Below the pieces are notes generated by a model that was not told where the DNA came from, searched no databases, and saw only the letters and a program-made list of their open reading frames with translations. The translations under genes and the position numbers were made by a program. Source: Acidobacteriota bacterium (GTDB taxonomy: Bacteria > Acidobacteriota > Blastocatellia > Pyrinomonadales > Pyrinomonadaceae). From it: a DNA stretch of 8,405 nucleotides. The stretch lies in NCBI GenBank assembly GCA_029862725.1, contig JAOTWT010000103.1, positions 1 through 8,405 on the forward strand, in the 5' to 3' direction. This document shows, in pieces, positions 5,330-8,405 of this stretch; position 1 is the stretch's first letter; the number at the start of each line of letters is the position of its first letter.

Positions 5330-6250
5330 TTGTCCAAGACCGGTACAATCGGCGACAGCGTCTTTAGGACGATCCTTATCATTTTCGCGGCGACTATCAT
5401 AGTTATAGTCGTCGCGATGATCGCGATGATGGTTCAAAACTCGCTTCCTACGATCAGGGAATTCGGACTCGGTTTCCTGACCGGCAGGCGCTGGCAGCCG
5501 GCATCGGATATTTTTGGAGCGTTGCCTTTTATTTACGGGACCATCGTTTCCTCAGTGATTGCGCTGGTACTCGCAGTTCCACTTTCGCTCGGAATTGCGA
5601 TTTTCCTGGTCGAACAGGCACCCCAAAAAATTGCGCGCCCGATCGCGTTTATGGTCGAGTTATTGGCCGCGATCCCGTCAGTCGTCTACGGTCTCTGGGG
5701 AATATTCGTTTTAGCGCCGTTCATCAGGAGTTACCTAGGCCCGGTTTTGCAAAGCTATTTGGGATGGCTTCCTCTTTTTCAGGGCCGTTTGACGGGTATC
5801 GGTATGCTGACCGGCGGGATGATCATGGCGTTGATGGTGACGCCGATTGTGACCGCCGTTGTACGGGATGTTTTGGAAGCAGTTTCGACTACCCAACGGG
5901 AAGCTGCCCTGGCGTTGGGCGCTACAAAGTGGGAAACAACGACGATCGTGCTCGGAAATGCGGCATCCGGTATCGCGGGGGCCGTCGTGCTCGGGCTCGG
6001 GCGCGCGCTTGGCGAAACGATGGCCGTGACGATGGTGATCGGTAACTCGCCGCAGATTTCGAGCTCGCTGTTCGAACCCGCTTATACGATTGCATCGGTG
6101 CTAGCCGCCAACTTCGCGGAAGCGACGGATAAATTGTATCTGAGCGCGCTGATTGAAATGGGGCTCGTGCTTTTCTTGGTTACTTTTATCGTAAACGCAT
6201 TTGCGAAATTACTGGTGATCCGTGTTGCCAGACGATCGGGGGCCCACTAG
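5330..6250 (+). CDS. pstC: Phosphate ABC transporter permease PstC
   Basis: PstC is one of the two inner-membrane channel subunits of the phosphate importer. From the TTG at 5330 it has 306 residues, a normal PstC length. The N-terminus is short and polar, followed by a first membrane helix (about 13-35). The conserved LTGRRWQP...FGALPFIYGT segment (50-71) then leads into further helices at about 69-95, 105-130, 155-177, 212-235 and 270-297. The cytoplasmic coupling loop that docks on PstB is clear: REAALALGATKWETT (190-204), then GRALGETMAV (224-233). It begins 4 bases after the pstS stop, so translation is probably coupled. An upstream ATG at 5264 keeps the frame open but adds 22 residues of non-membrane sequence read from pstS in another frame, so I reject it. 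Confidence 0.94.
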   Translation: MSKTGTIGDSVFRTILIIFAATIIVIVVAMIAMMVQNSLPTIREFGLGFLTGRRWQPASDIFGALPFIYGTIVSSVIALVLAVPLSLGIAIFLVEQAPQKIARPIAFMVELLAAIPSVVYGLWGIFVLAPFIRSYLGPVLQSYLGWLPLFQGRLTGIGMLTGGMIMALMVTPIVTAVVRDVLEAVSTTQREAALALGATKWETTTIVLGNAASGIAGAVVLGLGRALGETMAVTMVIGNSPQISSSLFEPAYTIASVLAANFAEATDKLYLSALIEMGLVLFLVTFIVNAFAKLLVIRVARRSGAH

Positions 6251-6255
6251 AAAAG

Positions 6256-7095
6256 ATGTCGAACGAAGCGGTGCACAACCGTAGAAAGCTGATTAGCATG
6301 GTCATGACCACGCTTACCGCGGCATGTGCGGTCATTGCAATCGCTATCCTCACGATAATTCTTACCTATATCGGTTATAAGGGTGTGGCCGCGATAAACT
6401 GGGAATTCCTTGTCGAGACACCCAAACCAGTCGGGGAAGGAGGCGGAATCGGCAATGCGATCGTCGGTTCCGCGATCATGACGCTGCTTGCATCGTTGAT
6501 TGGACTTCCAATCGGTATAGGTGCGGGCGTATATCTCGCTGAGTTTGGCGACAAGTGGTTTGGAAGCACCGTGAGGTTTGTTGCCGATACGCTTATCGGC
6601 GTTCCGTCGATAATCGTCGGTATCTTCGTATACACCCTTGTGGTGTTGCCGATGACCCGGCAGTCCGGTTTTGCCGGCAGCTTGTCGCTGGCGATCATTA
6701 TGATCCCGATCGTAGCGAGGACCACCGAGGAGATGATCCGGCTAGTCCCCAAATCCATGCGCGAAGGAGCGCTGGCACTTGGAGCACCGCAGTGGCGTGT
6801 GACCTGGAACATAGTCCTGCCGGCGGCAGCTTCCGGAATTGCGACCGGCGCGATGCTTTCGATTGCAAGGATCTCGGGTGAAACGGCGCCGCTCTTGTTC
6901 ACGGCGCTGAACAGCCGATTTTATAATTTCTACGTCGACCAGCCGATGTCTTCGCTGACCGTGCAGATTTATAACTTTGCGACGGGCCCTTTTGAAGTGG
7001 AGCACCAGATGGCCTGGGCCGCAACGCTGATCCTGGTGGGTCTGATTCTTGTGATCAACATTCTCGTTCGCATGTTTACGAAAAAGAAATACTGA
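6256..7095 (+). CDS. pstA: Phosphate ABC transporter permease PstA
   Basis: This 279-residue inner-membrane protein pairs with PstC to form the phosphate channel. The first helix is at about 15-40. It is followed by the periplasmic INWEFLVETPKPVGEGGGI segment (47-65), which is typical of PstA. Further helices lie at about 66-95, 110-133, 140-155, 185-205 and 252-272. The ABC coupling loop is visible as REGALALGAPQWRVTWNIVLPAA (169-191), and ARISGETAPLLFTA (204-217) is a PstA signature. The ATG at 6256 is 5 bases after the pstC stop with only AGAAAAG upstream, so initiation probably depends on coupling to pstC. The length is standard and nothing is missing. The C-terminus is basic (TKKKY). Confidence 0.96.
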   Translation: MSNEAVHNRRKLISMVMTTLTAACAVIAIAILTIILTYIGYKGVAAINWEFLVETPKPVGEGGGIGNAIVGSAIMTLLASLIGLPIGIGAGVYLAEFGDKWFGSTVRFVADTLIGVPSIIVGIFVYTLVVLPMTRQSGFAGSLSLAIIMIPIVARTTEEMIRLVPKSMREGALALGAPQWRVTWNIVLPAAASGIATGAMLSIARISGETAPLLFTALNSRFYNFYVDQPMSSLTVQIYNFATGPFEVEHQMAWAATLILVGLILVINILVRMFTKKKY

Positions 7096-7111
7096 GTTCG
7101 AAACGACGTTT

Positions 7112-7870
7112 ATGGGCAGCAAGATACGAATAAAAAACATGGATTTCTTTTACGGGTCCAACCAAGCGCTTTTTGATATATCGCTGGAAATACCGGATCG
7201 CCAGGTAATGGCGTTTATCGGGCCGTCGGGATGCGGAAAGTCCACCTTTCTTAGAACTTTGAACCGTATGAACGACACAATCCCGATTGCTCGTCTGACG
7301 GGCACCGTTGAGATAGACGGAAAAGATATCTATGCACCGAAAACTGACGTGGTGGCCCTGCGCAGGAAGGTAGGGATGGTTTTTCAGAAGTCCAACCCGT
7401 TTCCGAAATCGATCTATGAAAATGTCGCTTACGGGATCCGAATCAACCGAATGCACAAAGATAGGGCGGATCTCGACCAAAGGGTGGAAAAAGCGATCAG
7501 GGACGCCGCGCTTTGGGATGAGGTCAAGGACCGTCTGAACACTTCTGCCTTTGGACTGTCCGGAGGGCAGCAACAAAGGCTTTGTATAGCGCGGGCGCTC
7601 GCCGTCCAGCCGGAAGTAGTTCTAATGGACGAGCCGGCATCGGCACTCGATCCGATCGCAACACAAAAGATAGAAGAACTGGTTGTCGAATTGAAGAAAA
7701 GTTATACGATCGCAATCGTGACGCACAATATGCAGCAGGCGGCACGCGTTTCGGATCGGACCGCGTTTTTTATGCTCGGGAAGCTAATCGAGGTGAATCC
7801 GACGGAAAAGATGTTTACCAACCCGGACGAGAAACTCACCGAGGACTATATTACGGGACGTTTTGGCTAA
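7112..7870 (+). CDS. pstB: Phosphate ABC transporter ATP-binding protein PstB
   Basis: This 252-residue cytoplasmic ATPase powers phosphate import by PstCA. All ABC motifs are intact: Walker A GPSGCGKST (37-45), Q-loop Gln92 in VFQKSNPFP, signature LSGGQQQR (149-156), Walker B VVLMDEP (169-175) with catalytic Glu174, D-loop SALDP (177-181) and the H-loop His205 in VTHNMQQA. PstB-specific features are the RTLNRMND stretch after Walker A, the FPKSIYENVAYG segment (97-108) and the C-terminal TEDYITGRFG. The position after the Walker B DEP is Ala (DEPASALD), where Cys or Thr is more common; this is not expected to matter. The gap to pstA is 16 bases and no strong ribosome site is seen. Start ATG 7112 matches the family N-terminus. 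Confidence 0.97.
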   Translation: MGSKIRIKNMDFFYGSNQALFDISLEIPDRQVMAFIGPSGCGKSTFLRTLNRMNDTIPIARLTGTVEIDGKDIYAPKTDVVALRRKVGMVFQKSNPFPKSIYENVAYGIRINRMHKDRADLDQRVEKAIRDAALWDEVKDRLNTSAFGLSGGQQQRLCIARALAVQPEVVLMDEPASALDPIATQKIEELVVELKKSYTIAIVTHNMQQAARVSDRTAFFMLGKLIEVNPTEKMFTNPDEKLTEDYITGRFG

Positions 7871-7933
7871 ACAACGATTTTTTGGAATTTTTCACGAATC
7901 TCAAAAAATTGTTTATTATTAATTGCACTTGAA

Positions 7934-8405
7934 ATGGAAAGAATTATTGATCAACAACTCGATATACTCCGCGACAAGCTTCTATTATTAGGAGGCACTA
8001 CCGAGAATGCGCTCCGTCGTTCCATGGCTTCCCTGACCGAAAGGGATAGCGCGCTCGCTAAAAAAGTAATTGAGGAAGATCAGAATGTTAACCGGATGGA
8101 GCTTGAAATCGACCAGTTGTGTGTCGAGATAATCGCGCTTCACCAACCAGCAGCCTATGATTTGCGGTTCGTTATCTCGGTCGCGAAGATCACGCCGGTG
8201 CTCGAGAGGATTGCCGACCACGCCGCGAATATAGCCGAAGCGGCCCTCGTGCTGAACAACGAACCCAAGTCGAGCGAATACGTAGATCTGCTTTTTATGG
8301 CGGAAACTGCCGGCAAGATGTTAAAACAGGCGCTCGACGCGTTTACGTCCGAGGACTCAAAGGTTTCGCGAAAGGTTATAAAAAGAGACAAAAAGATAGA
8401 CCGTG
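7934..8405 (+). CDS. phoU: Phosphate transport system regulator PhoU (3' end outside window)
   Basis: The frame is open from the ATG at 7934 to the window end, giving 157 residues; PhoU is usually about 215-240. PhoU is a cytoplasmic helical-bundle protein that works with PstSCAB and PhoR to keep the Pho regulon off when phosphate is plentiful. The start MERIIDQQLDILRDKLLLLG matches the first PhoU helix. ITPVLERIADHAANIAEAA (86-104) carries the conserved E-R-x-x-D-H-x-x-N-I-x-E metal-binding motif. HQPAAYDLRFVISV (70-83) matches the conserved Q-P-x-A-x-D-L-R segment. A second bundle repeat begins at about 115 (YVDLLFMAETAGKMLKQALDAF). It follows pstB by 63 AT-rich bases without a clear ribosome site, and probably belongs to the same operon. 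Confidence 0.95.
   Translation, partial: MERIIDQQLDILRDKLLLLGGTTENALRRSMASLTERDSALAKKVIEEDQNVNRMELEIDQLCVEIIALHQPAAYDLRFVISVAKITPVLERIADHAANIAEAALVLNNEPKSSEYVDLLFMAETAGKMLKQALDAFTSEDSKVSRKVIKRDKKIDR

Noticed and set aside
4624..5400. Long open frame (258 codons) on the - strand opposite pstS
   Set aside because: It is the antisense shadow of pstS and the start of pstC. It has no recognisable motif, and the + strand genes are certain.
7076..7576. 166-codon open frame opposite pstB
   Set aside because: It is an antisense shadow of a certain gene, with no motif and no ribosome site.
7871..7933. Terminator or promoter between pstB and phoU
   Set aside because: AATTTTT (7886-7892) can pair with AAAAATT (7904-7910), but the stem is only A-T pairs. 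TTGGAA (7882-7887) with a 17-base spacer leads to a poor -10. Neither is convincing, so the genes are treated as one operon.

Overview
The window is an ordinary chromosomal segment of a Gram-negative-type, moderate-GC bacterium. It carries no tRNA, rRNA, insertion sequence, phage gene or CRISPR array. The secreted YfgC/BepA-like M48 protease with an extra C-terminal domain, and the neighbouring secreted protein with a duplicated 'WxGRVD...GRGTV...QP...DDYxLxIxW' domain, resemble proteins I associate with Acidobacteriota (Blastocatellia/Pyrinomonadaceae). That assignment is an inference from memory of protein style, not from a search.

Layout. (1) Positions 1-1062, + strand: the 3' end of a rhomboid intramembrane protease (catalytic Ser and His both visible), then trmB (tRNA m7G46 methyltransferase) 4 bases later. 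(2) Positions 1119-3743, - strand: a secreted M48 metalloprotease (2298-3743), then 51 bases downstream an uncharacterised 375-residue secreted protein (1119-2246). That protein has four GYxDG motifs and two copies of a roughly 95-residue C-terminal domain. It converges on trmB across a 56-base gap. (3) Positions 3744-4236: a 493-base divergent intergenic region. It holds a candidate promoter for the protease, a set of weak hairpins, an 11-bp-period direct repeat that looks like a Pho box, and two nested stem-loops just before pstS. (4) Positions 4237-8405, + strand: a complete pstS-pstC-pstA-pstB high-affinity phosphate import operon followed by phoU, which is cut by the window end.

How the genes work together. 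PstS is a lipoprotein that binds phosphate outside the inner membrane. PstC and PstA form the channel and PstB is the ATPase. PhoU conventionally links the transporter to the PhoR/PhoB sensor pair, which is not in this window. The 11-bp repeats upstream of pstS suggest phosphate-starvation control.

I found no clearly new multi-gene system. The parts most worth a second look are the noncoding region before pstS (Pho-box-like repeats plus two nested stem-loops) and the GYxDG/duplicated-domain secreted protein beside the M48 protease.
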